Origin: Hyphomonas sp.
GTDB taxonomy: Bacteria > Pseudomonadota > Alphaproteobacteria > Caulobacterales > Hyphomonadaceae
NCBI GenBank assembly: GCA_024743015.1
Contig: JANSXJ010000054.1
Coordinates: forward strand, 1-15,139
Direction of reading: 5' to 3'
DNA length: 15,139 bases
Part shown: positions 6,277 to 13,908 of the stretch, in pieces
Layout of the letters: each line of letters starts with the position of its first letter
Position numbering within the stretch: the first letter of the stretch is position 1
The notes under the pieces: model-generated
Database searches by the model: none
What the model was told of the DNA's origin: nothing
What the model saw: only the letters and a program-made list of their open reading frames with translations
Program-made: the position numbers and the translations under genes

Positions 6277-7146
6277 TCAAACCTCGATGAGAAATAGTTT
6301 CCCGTCGCGCTCGACCAGATCCGGCGCCTTGGCGAGCGCACCGCATGCGCCGTCCTGATTTTCGCCGGTCACGACGCTGAAACTGTACCCATGCCAGGGA
6401 CAGGTGATCAGACCATTCGGATCAATTTCGCTGCCCTGGAGCGGACCCAATTGGTGCGGGCAGACAGCGCTATGAGCGATCCATCTGTTTTGCCAATAGC
6501 GAACGCAATAGCGACCCGTCGCTGTTTCGACTGTGTGCGGTTTGGCGCGATCGAGGTCCGACAAGGCGCCGACCAGCGCCTCGCTCGTATCGTCTGAATG
6601 GTCGCGCCATCGTGAGCGATCCTCCAGCGCGGATTGGCGGCCCTGCATCAGATCGATGTCTTCATCATACAACGTGGCGTACTGCGTCTGCATATAGCCG
6701 AGAATGGCGGCCGCGGATGCCGCGTCGCCGGGCGCCTCGGGCAAATAGAAGCGGACATCGACTTCTATTTCCTCCTCGCTCAGCGTTTTCGCCTGGGTGT
6801 GGATCTCAATCCCTTCACCGGGTCCATTGAACACGGTGGAGACCCAGTAATTCTTCTCTGCATCTACGAGGAGATCGAGCATTTGAAAGGTGGGCTCCAG
6901 ACCCCCCGGAACGCCAATTCGGGCGCGCCAGCCCCAGGCGCCGCTATCGACCAGATCAATCGAGGAAAAGGAAGATGGATGCACAAAAGGAAGATGCTCC
7001 CAGTCATACGCATTCTCCATCATCCGCGCCATGTTGGAAGGTAAACGCCGGACATAGTTTCCGAGATAGTGAAGCGTGGAGATGCGATCATAATCGATCG
7101 AATTTCCACGCGCGCCTGCTTTCGCGCGCTCGACTTCAGTCAGCAT
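6277..7146 (-). CDS. Rieske non-heme iron oxygenase-like protein with reversed domain order
   Basis: A 289-residue cytoplasmic protein. The N-terminal part carries the mononuclear iron motif of ring-hydroxylating oxygenases, ENAYDWEHLPFVH: D48-x2-H51-x4-H56. About 110 residues later comes YDEDIDLMQGRQ, where Asp163 fits the third iron ligand. Between them lies a beta-rich segment (64-135) as expected for the SRPBCC fold. The C-terminal part (about 200-289) is a Rieske domain: CPH (Cys229, His231), 17 residues, CPWH (Cys249, His252), then GYSF. Classical alpha subunits have the Rieske domain first and are 350-450 residues long. The frame stays open upstream, but that extension overlaps the hydrolase gene and has no family similarity. 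I chose ATG 7146, which overlaps the hydrolase stop by 11 bases; ATG 7161 is possible. The substrate is unknown. The domain calls come from motifs. Confidence 0.85.
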   Translation of the reverse strand: MLTEVERAKAGARGNSIDYDRISTLHYLGNYVRRLPSNMARMMENAYDWEHLPFVHPSSFSSIDLVDSGAWGWRARIGVPGGLEPTFQMLDLLVDAEKNYWVSTVFNGPGEGIEIHTQAKTLSEEEIEVDVRFYLPEAPGDAASAAAILGYMQTQYATLYDEDIDLMQGRQSALEDRSRWRDHSDDTSEALVGALSDLDRAKPHTVETATGRYCVRYWQNRWIAHSAVCPHQLGPLQGSEIDPNGLITCPWHGYSFSVVTGENQDGACGALAKAPDLVERDGKLFLIEV

Positions 7147-8077
7147 CCTGCGGGTCCGCATTGTCGAGCAGGCCGCGCGTTTCCATCCAGGCCATGAATT
7201 GATCGAACCAGCGATCCGCCGTCGCGCCTCTTTTATAGCTACCAAAGCCGTGACCGCCATTTTGATAGTAATGCAGTTCAACCGGTGCGCCAGTCGCTTG
7301 CCAGGCTTCGACCAGGCCAAACCCTTGCCCCTGGAAGAGTGGGTCATCGGCGGCAATGGCATTGAACATGGGCGGCACTTGATCGGGCAGATCGACCGCG
7401 ACCATCGGGCCATAAATGTATCCGATGAAGTCAGGCTTCGGCGCGGTTTCGTCCTCTACCCTGCTCACGCTCAGTGTTGTCATCGCGCCGGCGGAGAAAC
7501 CCACCATGCCGACTTTATCAGCATCATATCCCCATTCAGAGGCTTTGCTGCGGACGAGATTGAGCGCGGTCTGAGCATCGGCCACGGCAAACGGAATGCC
7601 GTCGCGAACGTCAATTGGCTCATCGCCGGGTTGCGGAGCAAACAGTCTGCCCATGTGCGCCGAAAAGGCTTCAGCGCCTTCAGGAGATTCCATGACGCGA
7701 TACTTGAGCACGAAGGCCGCGACGCCACGCTCGGCGAGCCATTCCGCGATTGGGTAGCCCTCATTGTCTATCGAGACAAATTGGAAGCCGCCGCCCGGCA
7801 CCACGATAACGGCGGCGCGCGTTTCGTCTGGATCGTCGGGTAGCACGGGGAGCAAAGTCGGGACAGTGACATTGGTCACCCAGCGCTCGGTGCCGATATC
7901 GAACCAGGTTTCGGTTTGTGTCGCGTTTTCGGAACCAGGCGCGGTGCCGTCATAGAGCTGGATCGCGGCTTCATCCTTCTGGGCCGGAACATGCTTCATT
8001 CCACTGTCATCCTGCGCGGCGGCTGAAAGTGTGGTCATCGCGACCCCCAAAAGCGTGGTCAATATTCCGATCCGCAT
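7136..8077 (-). CDS. Secreted alpha/beta hydrolase, acetyl-xylan-esterase/BD-FAE-like
   Basis: A 313-residue exported esterase-like protein. The signal peptide covers MRIGILTTLLGVAMTTLSAA, with likely cleavage after AAAQ. The oxyanion-hole motif VPGGGF is at 93-98, the nucleophile elbow GFSAG at 193-197 (Ser195), the acid in AADDP at about 244-245, and the catalytic His276 in NGGHGFG, giving a complete Ser-Asp-His set. This pattern matches the hydrolases annotated as acetyl-xylan, feruloyl or acyl-peptide esterases; the substrate is unknown. The start at 8077 is chosen over upstream codons because GGGAGGTGA lies just before it, the signal peptide begins there, and the upstream extension runs into rimO. 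It lies 40 bases after rimO and overlaps the Rieske gene at its 3' end. Confidence 0.88.
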   Translation of the reverse strand: MRIGILTTLLGVAMTTLSAAAQDDSGMKHVPAQKDEAAIQLYDGTAPGSENATQTETWFDIGTERWVTNVTVPTLLPVLPDDPDETRAAVIVVPGGGFQFVSIDNEGYPIAEWLAERGVAAFVLKYRVMESPEGAEAFSAHMGRLFAPQPGDEPIDVRDGIPFAVADAQTALNLVRSKASEWGYDADKVGMVGFSAGAMTTLSVSRVEDETAPKPDFIGYIYGPMVAVDLPDQVPPMFNAIAADDPLFQGQGFGLVEAWQATGAPVELHYYQNGGHGFGSYKRGATADRWFDQFMAWMETRGLLDNADPQDAD

Positions 8078-8117
8078 GATCACCTCCCGATACTGGCCGA
8101 AACTTATCCAGGAGGAT

Positions 8118-9473
8118 CTATAGCACGCGCCCAAACAAATCATATGCGTCGGCGTTCACGATCTCGGCAGAAACGATGTCTCCGGCCTGAAGCGGCGTTT
8201 CGGCGGTCAGGTAGACGACACCGTCAATTTCGGGCGCGTCGGCTTTGGAGCGGGCGAGCCAGGTGCCGGCTTCTTCGTCCGGACCATCAATGATGACGTC
8301 CTGCACGGTTCCGATTTGAGCGGCCGCGCGCGCTGCGGAGACCTCGGCCTGTGCGGCCATGAACCGATGCCAGCGCTCTTCTTTGACGTCTTCCGGCAAG
8401 TGACCAGGCAGATCCCGGCTGTCAGCATGCGCGACATTCTCATATTTGAAACAACCCGCGCGATCGATTTTGGCTTCACGGATAAAATCGAGCAGGATCT
8501 CGAAATCTTCCTCGGTCTCGCCCGGAAATCCGACAATGAAGGTCGACCGTATGGCGAGATCCGGCACGTCTCGGCGCCATTGCTGGATACGTTCCAGAAC
8601 GCGGTCCTGCTTTGCCGGGCGCTTCATCGCCTTCAGCACATTTGCGCTCGCATGCTGAAACGGAATGTCGAGATAGGGCGTAATTGTCCCTTCCGCCATG
8701 AGCGGGATGACCTTGTCGACATGCGGGTAGGGGTAGACATAGTGCAGGCGCGTCCAGACGCCGAGAGACGAGAGACCTTGGGCGAGATCGAGGAACCGCG
8801 TCTCATAGGTCTCGCCTTTCCAGTCGTGCGGCGCGTATTTCACGTCCAGCCCATAGGCGCTGGTATCCTGACTGATGACCAATAGCTCTTTCACCCCCGC
8901 CCGCACCAATTGCTCGGCTTCGGTCAGGACGTGGTGGATCGGGCGCGACGCGAGATCACCGCGCAGTTTCGGGATGATGCAGAAACTACAGCGATTATTG
9001 CAGCCTTCGGAGATTTTCAGATAGGCATAATGGCGGGGTGTCAGGCGCAGGCCGCTTTCTGGAACCAGGTCCTGATGCGGATTGTGCGGCGGCGTGAGGT
9101 GCGTGTGCACGGCTTCCATGACCTGTTCATATTGATGCGGGCCGGTGACCGCGAGGACGTTCGGATGCGCTTTTTCAATCACCTCCGGCTCAGCCCCGAG
9201 GCAGCCCGTGACAATCACTTTGCCATTCGCCTCAATCGCTTCTCCGATCGCTTCGAGGCTTTCGTCGCGGGCGCTGTCGAGGAAACCACACGTATTGACC
9301 AGGACCAGGTCGGCGCCTGCATAGTCAGGGCTGATTTGATAGCCTTCCGCGCGCAGCCGCGTCACGATGCGCTCCGAGTCGACCAGAGCTTTTGGACAGC
9401 CAAGCGAGACCAGACCGACTTTCGGGATGGCGTTTGGCTTAATCGGGGCAGGGCGGTCGAGGGTGGTGGTCAT
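8118..9473 (-). CDS. rimO: Ribosomal protein S12 (Asp) methylthiotransferase RimO
   Basis: A 451-residue radical-SAM methylthiotransferase that adds a methylthio group to a conserved aspartate of ribosomal protein S12. The N-terminal UPF0004 domain has the three auxiliary-cluster cysteines: Cys26 in SLGCPK, Cys62 in NTCGF and Cys91 in TGCLG. The radical-SAM triad is Cys158-x3-Cys162-x2-Cys165 in [10 protein letters not shown]. Downstream are DIPFQHAS and [13 protein letters not shown], typical of the family, and a TRAM domain at the C-terminus ending in [21 protein letters not shown] fits RimO better than MiaB. No Shine-Dalgarno sequence precedes the ATG. A TATAAC -10-like hexamer sits 10 bases upstream, so the mRNA may be leaderless or nearly so. 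It is first in the minus-strand run. Confidence 0.96.
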   Translation of the reverse strand: MTTTLDRPAPIKPNAIPKVGLVSLGCPKALVDSERIVTRLRAEGYQISPDYAGADLVLVNTCGFLDSARDESLEAIGEAIEANGKVIVTGCLGAEPEVIEKAHPNVLAVTGPHQYEQVMEAVHTHLTPPHNPHQDLVPESGLRLTPRHYAYLKISEGCNNRCSFCIIPKLRGDLASRPIHHVLTEAEQLVRAGVKELLVISQDTSAYGLDVKYAPHDWKGETYETRFLDLAQGLSSLGVWTRLHYVYPYPHVDKVIPLMAEGTITPYLDIPFQHASANVLKAMKRPAKQDRVLERIQQWRRDVPDLAIRSTFIVGFPGETEEDFEILLDFIREAKIDRAGCFKYENVAHADSRDLPGHLPEDVKEERWHRFMAAQAEVSAARAAAQIGTVQDVIIDGPDEEAGTWLARSKADAPEIDGVVYLTAETPLQAGDIVSAEIVNADAYDLFGRVL

Positions 9474-9482
9474 GGCCGCGCT

Positions 9483-9488
9483 GTTATA
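9483..9488 (-). promoter_or_regulatory. Possible -10 element of rimO (near-leaderless mRNA)
   Basis: On the minus strand TATAAC matches the -10 consensus at five of six positions. It ends nine bases before the rimO ATG, so transcription would begin within a few bases of the start codon. The -35 region is poor. The absence of a Shine-Dalgarno sequence agrees with this reading. Confidence 0.35.
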
Positions 9489-9521
9489 CGGTCGCGGCGG
9501 CTTTGAAAAGGAGCACAGCTC

Positions 9522-9923
9522 ATGACGGAAGGCCCGAAGACTCCGAACAGGTCTAACCTTTGGACGATCGCCCTGGTCGCTGGCGTGATCGGTCTTGCCG
9601 CTGGCGCAGCGTTCTGGAACCAGATTGAATCAGGTGGCGGTATGGGCTGGGTCGGCTGGCTGATGATCGTGATGCTGTCCCTCATCACCTATTCAATCAT
9701 CTTCTATTTCGGTCACCGCTTCTTCGAGGACTCGCTCGACCAGTACATCGTCTCTGACACTTTCAGCAAAAAGCATGACTGGATCGATCTGGAGACCGAG
9801 ACGCGCGAGAGCGGCGACCGGAAAGTCGACGGCTGGGTCGCGCATTACAGATTTATTCGCACCATGTTCGCCATGGGCCTGCTGCCGCTGATCGCATGCA
9901 TCTATTTGTTCTGGTTTGCGTGA
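9522..9923 (+). CDS. Small membrane protein of unknown function
   Basis: A 133-residue protein that I do not recognise. Three hydrophobic segments are visible at about residues 13-32, 42-64 and 112-132. Between the second and third lies a soluble, charged loop of about 45 residues (FFEDSLDQY through KVDGWVAHY). AAGGAG at 9508-9513, eight bases before the ATG, is a good ribosome site. It is divergent from rimO with only 48 bases between the two starts. It converges on the phosphatase gene, with 8 bases between the stops and no visible terminator. Confidence 0.75.
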   Translation: MTEGPKTPNRSNLWTIALVAGVIGLAAGAAFWNQIESGGGMGWVGWLMIVMLSLITYSIIFYFGHRFFEDSLDQYIVSDTFSKKHDWIDLETETRESGDRKVDGWVAHYRFIRTMFAMGLLPLIACIYLFWFA

Positions 9924-9931
9924 GCGAGACG

Positions 9932-10378
9932 TTAGCTGGCTTGCCAGGTGTTGAACATTTCTTCCGACAAAGCCAATCGGTCTTCGCCGACCTGATCGGA
10001 CGTCACCGGGCGCAGGCGGGCAACTTCTTCTGTCGCCGCTTCTGGGGTCAGGCCGCGATAGCGCAGCAGCGCATAGATCACAAAGCCGGTGCGGTGGATC
10101 CCCGCCGAGCAATGCAGATAGACCACCGCGTCTGCGCGAGCTCGTATAATCTCGTCATGGAGCAGGAATAGCTTGGCAAGATCCACATTTGCCAGCGTGT
10201 CCACATGCCCGCCATCAATCGGGAAGTGGTGCCAGTTGGCACCCATGCCGCGCGCAATCTTGCCGACGCTGTCGGGCTGTTCGCGAGCGGAGAGCAGAGT
10301 GATGATATCAGTGACGCCTTGCGCCGCGATCGCATCTTTGGATTTTTTACCTGGGCGCGGGCCGAGGATGACCTGCAT
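9932..10378 (-). CDS. Cys-based (dual-specificity/tyrosine type) phosphatase
   Basis: A 148-residue single-domain phosphatase. The P-loop signature HCSAGIHRTGF (89-99) has the nucleophile Cys90 and the phosphate-binding Arg96, the CX5R motif of the VH1-like and tyrosine phosphatase superfamily. Asp55 in FPIDGG is a candidate general acid. The length is that of a minimal catalytic domain. No signal peptide is seen, so it should be cytoplasmic; the substrate is unknown. Its ATG shares one base with the grxD stop (TGATG), which indicates translational coupling. Its catalytic thiol and the glutaredoxin next door make a redox link conceivable, but this is inference. Confidence 0.85.
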   Translation of the reverse strand: MQVILGPRPGKKSKDAIAAQGVTDIITLLSAREQPDSVGKIARGMGANWHHFPIDGGHVDTLANVDLAKLFLLHDEIIRARADAVVYLHCSAGIHRTGFVIYALLRYRGLTPEAATEEVARLRPVTSDQVGEDRLALSEEMFNTWQAS

Positions 10379-10713
10379 CAGGCCGCTTCCATGGCGATGC
10401 CTTTTTCAGCCATGTAATCTTTCAGCTCGCCAGCTTCGAACATTTCCTTGACGATGTCGCAGCCACCGACGAACTCGCCTTTGACATAGAGCTGAGGAAT
10501 GGTCGGCCAGTCGGAGAACGCCTTGATGCCTTCGCGGACGTCCTGGTCCTCGAGAACATTCACGGCCTGATACTCAACGCCGAGATAGTCCAGCACCTGC
10601 ACGACGACAGAGCTGAAGCCGCATTGGGGGAAGGTCGGCGTCCCCTTCATGAATAGGAGCACGTCATTGGCTTTGACGGCCTCGCCAATCGATTTCTGGA
10701 CGTCGTCTGACAT
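10378..10713 (-). CDS. grxD: Monothiol glutaredoxin, Grx4/GrxD type
   Basis: A 111-residue monothiol glutaredoxin, full length. The active site is CGFS at 31-34 (Cys31), preceded by FMKGTP, which carries the glutathione-binding Lys. [19 protein letters not shown] is the conserved later half with the cis-Pro and GGCD glutathione contacts. CGFS proteins bind a [2Fe-2S] cluster with glutathione, usually with BolA, and act in Fe-S trafficking and iron sensing. No bolA is seen in this window, although bolA often neighbours grxD in alphaproteobacteria. Its start is 2 bases after the zeta-inhibitor stop, with GAGG inside that gene's end, so the two are one operon. Confidence 0.96.
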   Translation of the reverse strand: MSDDVQKSIGEAVKANDVLLFMKGTPTFPQCGFSSVVVQVLDYLGVEYQAVNVLEDQDVREGIKAFSDWPTIPQLYVKGEFVGGCDIVKEMFEAGELKDYMAEKGIAMEAA

Positions 10714-10715
10714 GA

Positions 10716-11042
10716 TTATCCAGCCTCTTTCATTACCTGCTCGCGCGCGACGGGGAGCAGCTCCGCCATGTGATCCTTGATGCGGGCATCGGTGCGATCC
10801 ACACCTGCTTTATCTAGGTCGCCGCGGACCTTTCTGAAGACATCATCATCACCCGGCTCTTCGAGGTCAGAAAGAACGACGGTCTTGGCATAGGCCTCGG
10901 CCTCGTCGCCATGCAGGTCCATCAGTTCTGCCGCCCAAAGGCCCAGCAATTTGTTGCGGCGAGCCATGATCTTAAACTCGGTCGCTTCGTCCATGGCGAA
11001 TTTGGCTTCTTCGGCGCGCTCGCGATCGTCAAATGAAGACAT
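10716..11042 (-). CDS. F1FO-ATPase zeta inhibitor (DUF1476)
   Basis: A 108-residue, mostly helical, charged protein. The opening [15 protein letters not shown] and [14 protein letters not shown] are the hallmarks of the alphaproteobacterial DUF1476 family, whose Paracoccus member is the zeta subunit that blocks ATP hydrolysis by F1FO-ATPase through its N-terminus. The length is normal. It acts in the cytoplasm on F1. Translation begins at ATG 11040-11042 with AAGGAA about ten bases upstream. It is the first gene of the zeta-grxD-phosphatase operon and is divergent from purC, an arrangement familiar in this class. Confidence 0.93.
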   Translation of the reverse strand: MSSFDDRERAEEAKFAMDEATEFKIMARRNKLLGLWAAELMDLHGDEAEAYAKTVVLSDLEEPGDDDVFRKVRGDLDKAGVDRTDARIKDHMAELLPVAREQVMKEAG

Positions 11043-11083
11043 GTCAGTAAGTTCCTTTTAGGAGGATTAGTCGTTTCCGGGCT

Positions 11084-11113
11084 GATATAGGGTCGATCAG
11101 GGGGCGGGTGCAA
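11084..11113 (-). promoter_or_regulatory. Possible promoter of the zeta-grxD-phosphatase operon
   Basis: On the minus strand TTGCAC (11113-11108) and TATATC (11089-11084) are separated by 18 bases, with matches of three and four of six to the -35 and -10 consensus. The start would be about 35 bases before the zeta-inhibitor ATG. It is a weak but well-placed match. Confidence 0.35.
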
Positions 11114-11163
11114 GAAGCCTTTTGCCTATTGGTCGCGATTGGCGTAAGGGGAGCGCCTGATTG

Positions 11164-11199
11164 GGCGGCATGTCTGAGTCGCCTGTGTCCCAGACCGCC
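11164..11199 (+). promoter_or_regulatory. Hairpin in the purC leader
   Basis: GGCG plus TCTG (11164-11167 and 11173-11176) can pair with CAGACCGCC (11191-11199), giving a 9-bp stem interrupted by a bulge. It lies 29-64 bases before the purC ATG, outside the ribosome site AGAGGGAA. It might be a leader element. No purine riboswitch core is recognised and no T-run follows, so it is not a terminator. Confidence 0.2.
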
Positions 11200-11227
11200 A
11201 GAGGCAAGACCACCAGAGGGAAGTGCC

Positions 11228-11998
11228 ATGTCACGCAAGCGCATGATTTATGAGGGCAAGGCCAAGATCCTGTATGAAGGACCTGAACCAAACACGCTCA
11301 TTCAATACTTCAAGGATGACGCGACGGCTTTCAATGCTGAAAAGAAAGCGGTGCTTGACGGTAAAGGCGTGCTGAACAATCGAATTTCAGAGTTCATCAT
11401 GACGCGCCTCGGCGGTGTCGGCATCCCGAACCATTTCATCAAACGCCTGAACATGCGCGAGCAGCTGATCAAGAAAGTCGAAATCATTCCGCTGGAAGTC
11501 ATCGTGCGCAATGTCGCGGCTGGGACCATGTCCAAACGCCTGGGCATCGAAGAAGGCACGCAGCTTCCGCGCGCGATTGTCGAGTTCTGTCTCAAGGATG
11601 ACGCGCTGGGTGATCCGCTTGTGGCTGAAGAGCATATTGCCGCTTTTGGCTGGGCACAGCCGCATGAGATGGACGAACTGATCGCCCTGTCTTTACGGGT
11701 GAATGATTTCTTGTCCGGCCTGTTTGCCGCCGTCGGAATTAAGCTCGTGGATTTCAAACTCGAGTTTGGCCGGTTCTTCGAGAATGACATGCAGCGGGTG
11801 ATACTGGCCGATGAGATCAGCCCGGATAGTTGCCGTCTCTGGGATCTCGAGACCAATGAAAAGCTCGACAAGGATCGTTTCCGCCGTGATCTGGGCGGTG
11901 TAACCGAGGCTTATGCCGAAGTTGCCCGCCGCCTAGGGATCATCAAGGAAAATGGTCAGGGCGCTGATATCGTCGACTTTTCTGGTGCCACCAAGTAG
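11228..11998 (+). CDS. purC: SAICAR synthetase (phosphoribosylaminoimidazole-succinocarboxamide synthase)
   Basis: A 256-residue enzyme of normal length. It joins CAIR and aspartate with ATP to give SAICAR in purine synthesis. Landmarks are [11 protein letters not shown] at the start (ATP grip), the [13 protein letters not shown] loop, [22 protein letters not shown] (the substrate-binding signature) and [12 protein letters not shown] near the C-terminus. The frame is open for 40 further codons upstream, but the ATG at 11228 is chosen because family homology begins at MIYEGKAK and AGAGGGAA lies just before it. It is divergent from the zeta-inhibitor gene. A sulfotransferase gene follows 27 bases later, then purS. 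Confidence 0.97.
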   Translation: MSRKRMIYEGKAKILYEGPEPNTLIQYFKDDATAFNAEKKAVLDGKGVLNNRISEFIMTRLGGVGIPNHFIKRLNMREQLIKKVEIIPLEVIVRNVAAGTMSKRLGIEEGTQLPRAIVEFCLKDDALGDPLVAEEHIAAFGWAQPHEMDELIALSLRVNDFLSGLFAAVGIKLVDFKLEFGRFFENDMQRVILADEISPDSCRLWDLETNEKLDKDRFRRDLGGVTEAYAEVARRLGIIKENGQGADIVDFSGATK

Positions 11999-12025
11999 AC
12001 TCCTTTTGGTATGAGGGAGGATCAA

Positions 12026-12736
12026 ATGGGATTGAAAGTGATCGGCGCCGGGTTCGGGCGCACGGGAACGCTGTCCATGAAGGCGGCGCTGGAGCAACTT
12101 GGTTATGACAAGTGCCATCACATGCTGGAAGTGTTTCCGAGCGATGCGCAGCTCAATATGTGGCATCGGATTTCGCAGGGTGAGGCGCCGGACTGGGACG
12201 CTGTTTTTGACGGCTTCGAAGCGAGCGTTGACTTTCCGTCCTCAGGGTATTGGCGAGAACTCGCTGCGCACTATCCCGATGCCAAGATCATCCTGACCAC
12301 ACGAAGTTTTGACAGCTGGTATGATAGCGCCAGCGAGACGATCTGGCCGGTCAGCCGTGATATTCCTGGTTGGCTGACTGTCGTGCCAAAAGTTCGGAAG
12401 ATCAAAGAGATGACCTTTGGCGCAATCTGGGACCGCCTGTTTGGAGGACAGTTTGAAAACAAGGAGGCGGCGCGTCAGGTGTTTGAGCAACATGAGGCTG
12501 ACGTGAAAGCGGCGTTTTCGGCGGACCGCCTGCTCGTCTTCCATCCCAAGGAAGGCTGGGAGCCGCTCTGCAGGTTCCTCGACAAACCGGTTCCGGACGG
12601 CGATTTTCCGAACGTCAACGATCGGGCAGACTTCCAAAAGCGCATCGCGGTGTTTCGTCGCCTGAGAATGGTGCCTTTCGTTCTGGGCGGGACTGCGGCG
12701 CTCGCTGCATTGATCGCGTATCTTGTCTTTCGGTGA
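12026..12736 (+). CDS. Sulfotransferase-family protein with C-terminal membrane anchor
   Basis: A 236-residue protein. The N-terminal GAGFGRTGT (7-15) is the phosphate-binding loop of the bacterial sulfotransferase family annotated as Sulfotransfer_4, followed by LEQLGYDKCHHMLEV. ILTTRSFDSWYDS is the second conserved block, where Arg and Ser would contact the 3'-phosphate of PAPS. Residues about 213-233 (FVLGGTAALAALIAYLV) form one hydrophobic helix at the very end, so the enzyme is probably tail-anchored on the cytoplasmic face. ATG 12026 has GGGAGG five bases upstream; ATG 12011 lacks a ribosome site. It lies between purC and purS, an unusual position, and may be co-transcribed with them. 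Substrate unknown. Confidence 0.82.
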   Translation: MGLKVIGAGFGRTGTLSMKAALEQLGYDKCHHMLEVFPSDAQLNMWHRISQGEAPDWDAVFDGFEASVDFPSSGYWRELAAHYPDAKIILTTRSFDSWYDSASETIWPVSRDIPGWLTVVPKVRKIKEMTFGAIWDRLFGGQFENKEAARQVFEQHEADVKAAFSADRLLVFHPKEGWEPLCRFLDKPVPDGDFPNVNDRADFQKRIAVFRRLRMVPFVLGGTAALAALIAYLVFR

Positions 12737-12788
12737 TTGCCGGTTTGGGTTAGACGGTCCCCGACTCATCTAACGGAGCGCGATTCTC

Positions 12789-13031
12789 ATGAAAGCCATT
12801 GTCCATGTCGGCCTGAAACCCGGAGTTCTGGATCCTCAAGGCAAGGCCGTCGCTGACTCGCTCGGCCGGATGGGGTTTTCCGAAGTGTCGGGAGCCCGGA
12901 TCGGCAAAGTGATCGAACTCGATCTAGAAGGTGTGTCGAAAGCGGATGCAGAAGCGCGCGTGAAGGATATGTGCGAAAAGCTGCTCGCAAATACTGTGAT
13001 TGAAAGCTACCGCGTCGAGCTCGTCAGTTAG
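12789..13031 (+). CDS. purS: FGAM synthase subunit PurS
   Basis: An 80-residue protein, the usual PurS length. It is the small subunit that bridges PurL and PurQ in formylglycinamidine ribonucleotide synthase. It opens with KAIVHVGLKPGVLDPQGKA, the family signature, and continues with SLGRMGF and VIELDLEG, ending ESYRVELVS. GGAG lies ten bases before the ATG. The expected neighbours purQ and purL are not downstream: the next gene is a DUF1080 lipoprotein on the other strand, whose stop overlaps the purS stop by four bases. purQ and purL must lie elsewhere in the genome. Confidence 0.93.
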   Translation: MKAIVHVGLKPGVLDPQGKAVADSLGRMGFSEVSGARIGKVIELDLEGVSKADAEARVKDMCEKLLANTVIESYRVELVS

Positions 13032-13822
13032 CGGCTCGCTGCGTCGAGGCGCAGTAATTCGATATCCTTGAACGTCACCGCGTGGCTCTCGGCTTGAAGG
13101 GCGATGTGACCCTGTGTGACGGGTCCGCTGAGACCAAGCGCCTGAACGTCAGGGTCTGACGTATCATAGACCGGATCGGTCAGACGGAAGGCTTCTTCGC
13201 CATCGATACTCAGCGAAATCAGGTCTCCACCGCGCACCTCGAGTTCGAACACCGCCCATTCACCGGCGCTCCGCGCTGCGGTTTGCGAGTTCACGCAATG
13301 CTGCTTTGTCAGGGCGCCGTCGATGACGACATGCGTTCCGGGGGAGCACATATTAGCCGTCGTGCGTGTCGGTGTGATGTCCGAACGCCCCAGGAGCTGG
13401 GCTTCAACTGAAATCGGAAAAGGCTGGTCCACGCGCAAGGTCTCTGGGGCCTGGGCGTGCACCATGACGCCGCTATTCATGAAGGCCCAGTTGGGGCCGC
13501 CGGGGACCTGGCTTTCCTGAAAGGCGTACGTCACCCGCAAACGGTAGTCACTCAGAGGTTCGTTATAGAACAGGTGCCCGAACTCGCCTGAAAATGCGTC
13601 ATAGGCATCATAGGAAACGACCAGCTGGCCGTTCTCAACGCGAAAGATGTTTTCGGCATCTTCCCCAAGCTGTTGGCCGGCAATCTTCACCGTCCACCCG
13701 TTTAAAGTCTGACCGTCAAACAGCGATTCCCAAGCCGGGTTGGACGAAGGCTCCGGTTGGCTGACGCAACCGGTCAGGGATGCAAACGCCAGAACAGCAG
13801 AGACTTGAAATTGGAGACGCAC
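13028..13822 (-). CDS. DUF1080 (3-keto-disaccharide hydrolase family) lipoprotein
   Basis: About 264 residues, exported and lipidated: the signal ends in LTGC. The mature part begins WESLFDGQTLNGW, the family's opening, and is a concanavalin-like beta sandwich with IFRVENGQLVV, YRLRVTYAF and GHIALQAESHAVTFKDIEL at the end. Family members bind or hydrolyse sugars, and some cleave 3-keto-glycosides. Two Cys (in ANMCSPG and QHCVNS) could form a disulfide. ATG 13828 touches the ribosome site GGGAGG, whereas GTG 13822 lies six bases after it, so GTG is preferred; with ATG the protein is 266 residues. It is convergent with purS by a four-base overlap. Confidence 0.85.
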   Translation of the reverse strand: MRLQFQVSAVLAFASLTGCVSQPEPSSNPAWESLFDGQTLNGWTVKIAGQQLGEDAENIFRVENGQLVVSYDAYDAFSGEFGHLFYNEPLSDYRLRVTYAFQESQVPGGPNWAFMNSGVMVHAQAPETLRVDQPFPISVEAQLLGRSDITPTRTTANMCSPGTHVVIDGALTKQHCVNSQTAARSAGEWAVFELEVRGGDLISLSIDGEEAFRLTDPVYDTSDPDVQALGLSGPVTQGHIALQAESHAVTFKDIELLRLDAASR

Positions 13823-13908
13823 GCGCATCCTCCCGCATTAACCAGCTACCCTTATGCGACGATGGCGGAAATTCCTCAAGCCAGGACAAACTGGCGCGGC
13901 CTGAAACC

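Noticed and set aside
7147..7413. N-terminal extension of the Rieske-type frame by 89 codons
   Set aside because: It lies wholly inside the hydrolase gene in another frame, the residues are low in family character, and homology begins only after the ATG at 7146.
8078..8143. Upstream extension of the hydrolase into rimO
   Set aside because: It would remove the signal peptide from the N-terminus and ignore the strong GGGAGGTGA before 8077.
11108..11227. Upstream extension of purC by 40 codons
   Set aside because: PurC homology begins at the 11228 ATG, which has its own ribosome site. The extension covers the leader hairpin and promoter region.
12749..12774. Inverted repeat GTTAGA-N14-TCTAAC before purS
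   Set aside because: Only six pairs with a 14-base loop and no T-run or sigma element nearby; easily due to chance.
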